Positions 62,860 through 64,000 of a stretch of DNA of 64,000 bases are shown piece by piece (the stretch's first letter is position 1; every line of letters begins with the position of its first letter). The notes beneath the pieces are model-generated. The model searched no databases and had not been told where the DNA came from. It saw only the letters and a list, made by a program, of their open reading frames with translations. The position numbers and the translations under genes are program-made. This DNA is from Gymnorhina tibicen (lineage: Eukaryota; Chordata; Aves; Passeriformes; Artamidae): positions 2,665,890 through 2,729,889 of the forward strand of contig VXAZ01000953.1 of the NCBI GenBank assembly GCA_013399875.1, written 5' to 3'.

Positions 62860-63200
62860 GCTTCTCTCTCACTCGCTCCGCTTCCTCTGCCTTTTTCTCC
62901 GTCTCTTCGCTTCTCTCTCTCTGTCTCTCTCAGTTTATCTTTTTTTTTTTTTCCCCTCTTCTCTTCTCTCAAAGAAAATGGGATTCGTGTCTCCCTTCAG
63001 TCCCTCTGGGCTCTGCTTTGCCAGCTCTGACAATCCAGTCGCAGCACAAGCTGACCCGCAGTGGCCAGATTCCCAAATAACCTCGCACTCTCCCCTTCAA
63101 GTGCTGGAGAAAGGGGGGGCCAGGTTGGATGCTCCACCGTAGCCTGGGCTGGCTGTAAACACAGAGAATCTCTCTGTCTCTCTCCTGCAGCTCCAACTAA
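62860..63200 (-). other. LSAMP: LSAMP 5' untranslated leader (predicted extent)
   Basis: This is the stretch between the start codon and the predicted transcription start about 25-30 bases below the TATA-like box. On the transcript strand it is purine-rich, with a long GAGA-type tract (62861-62938), an A12-like run (62940-62953) and a second short GAGA tract near 63170-63183. No CAT occurs on the plus strand in this interval, so the leader has no upstream ATG. The right boundary is inferred from the TATA position only. Confidence 0.55.
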
Positions 63201-63226
63201 ATGCGACTGTACTTAAACAAGCAATG

Positions 63227-63233
63227 CCTTATA
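63227..63233 (-). promoter_or_regulatory. TATA-like box of the LSAMP 1a promoter
   Basis: The minus strand reads CTATAAGG here, about 370 bases upstream of the LSAMP start codon. A TATA element at this position would place transcription start near 63195-63205. The surrounding DNA is not a CpG island, so a focused TATA-type promoter is plausible. The alternative AT-rich run at 63304-63328 is a simple repeat and a less likely TATA source. Confidence 0.45.
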
Positions 63234-63265
63234 GGACAGCGCTCAGAGCAGAACAGATCCCACCT

Positions 63266-63279
63266 CTGCCACCTAGTGT
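63266..63279 (-). promoter_or_regulatory. CTCF-like site next to the LSAMP promoter
   Basis: The minus strand reads ACACTAGGTGGCAG. This matches the CTCF core (CCASYAGRKGGCRS) except at the first base. It lies about 35-40 bases upstream of the TATA-like box and points in the same direction as LSAMP transcription. Confidence 0.45.
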
Positions 63280-63303
63280 TGCAAGCCAGCTCATTTATTT
63301 CAT

Positions 63304-63328
63304 TTTTATATATATAAATATATATATA
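63304..63328. repeat. AT dinucleotide-rich simple repeat upstream of the promoter
   Basis: An imperfect (TA)n run, interrupted once by AAA, lies about 70 bases upstream of the TATA-like box. It could be read as several TATA boxes but is most simply a microsatellite. Confidence 0.8.
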
Positions 63329-63904
63329 CGTTATGCTATAGAAATATGGTTCCCTCATTCCTCTACAAATGTATCTCTTGGATCACAGTCTATGAGCCAC
63401 TCTGGGCTCAAGAGCCCCTGAGGTTCCAGCTCCAGTGCACATGGGGAGGCAATTCAGCGAAGGAATACTCCTCATCACCACAACAAGAAGCACGGCAGGG
63501 CAGATTTGGTTTCTCAGCAGAGTTCTGCTTGACAAATTCTGAAGCAAGGGTCTCTCTGATGCTGGTGTCACTGCCGGGCAGTGCACAGGGGCCAGAGGGA
63601 GATTCAGACGCACCGACTGTAATTACAGAGCTGCCAAGGCCTCCAGAAAAAAACAGCAAGCATCAGTCTGCATTAATCTTTGCTGGATCTCCTGTGACTT
63701 CCATGCAATTTCAGAGGGACCAGAAAGAATACTTCTATAAGGGAAATCCAGCTTGAAAAACAACCATTTGCTCACAGAAGGTTTCCCCCACTACCCTTCT
63801 CCTTTCAAATACAGGTTCCTCCTGCCATATGTAGCACCAACTTTTTTCTCAAGGAGTAATTGGCTCCTGTAGCTCTATTTCCCCCTAAAATAATCGCCTC
63901 CAGT
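63329..63904. other. LSAMP upstream flank, nothing recognised
   Basis: This is ordinary single-copy-looking DNA beyond the promoter. A plus-strand frame of 136 codons (63346-63756) has no recognisable domain and no support. I see no divergent gene. Confidence 0.5.
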
Positions 63905-64000
63905 TAGAGGAACACCAGTAATGAAGTACTGCTTAACATTCACACAGGGCTTTTCATCAGTCTCTCTCCAGGCATTTCACAAAAGGGTGTCCTTTCCTAG
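63905..64000 (-). repeat. MIR-type SINE remnant, cut by window end
   Basis: The plus strand reads CACACAGGGCTTTTCATCAG and later GGCATTTCACAAAAGGG. This resembles the 'gcttttcatc...aaagc(a/g)ctttacaaaggg' start of inverted amniote MIR elements. The rest of the element would lie beyond the window. Confidence 0.4.

Noticed and set aside
62665..63142. Plus-strand frames of 87-121 codons covering the LSAMP exon
   Set aside because: They are antisense shadows of the exon and its purine-rich leader, with serine/leucine-rich runs generated by CT repeats.

Overview
This is a vertebrate nuclear genomic window, almost certainly from a bird and probably a passerine. The bird call rests on a CR1 LINE 3' end at about 33.46-33.59 kb. 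The passerine call rests on a tRNA-Ile-headed, CR1-tailed SINE remnant at about 53.60-53.72 kb that resembles the TguSINE1 type. No bacterial, plasmid or viral gene organisation is present, and nearly all open frames are short chance frames in non-coding DNA.

The one protein-coding segment I can support is on the minus strand near the right end, at 62793-62859. It is a 67-nt first coding exon that encodes a signal peptide beginning MRTYWLHSIW and ends in a phase-1 GT splice donor. I recognise it as the alternative first exon (usually called 1a) of LSAMP, a GPI-anchored neuronal cell-adhesion protein of the IgLON family. The gene runs leftwards. Positions 1-62792 are therefore the start of LSAMP intron 1, and about 62860-63200 is the 5' leader. 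About 63200-64000 holds the promoter and upstream DNA, with a TATA-like box at 63227-63233 and a CTCF-like site at 63266-63279. Exon 2, which would begin the first Ig domain, is not in the window.

Within the intron, from left to right, I see: scattered MIR-type SINE remnants; a 14-bp RFX-type X-box (11441-11454); a striking 7-copy, 95-bp, nearly identical minisatellite (20066-20735); a 5S rRNA-derived element (29829-29921) beside a long AT-rich block that looks like a conserved non-coding element; the CR1 (33458-33590); a 24-bp perfect palindrome (36129-36152); CTCF-like sites at 2523, 34048 and 50915; the SINE (53604-53718); and a CpG-rich block (59808-60064) about 2.8 kb inside the intron. 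The last 1.7 kb before the exon is rich in GT motifs and G-runs.

Several stretches have the texture of deeply conserved regulatory DNA: homeodomain-like cores, balanced composition and no repeats. They are listed at low confidence because only an alignment can decide. The overall picture is the regulatory first intron of a large neuronal adhesion gene, not a multi-gene locus.
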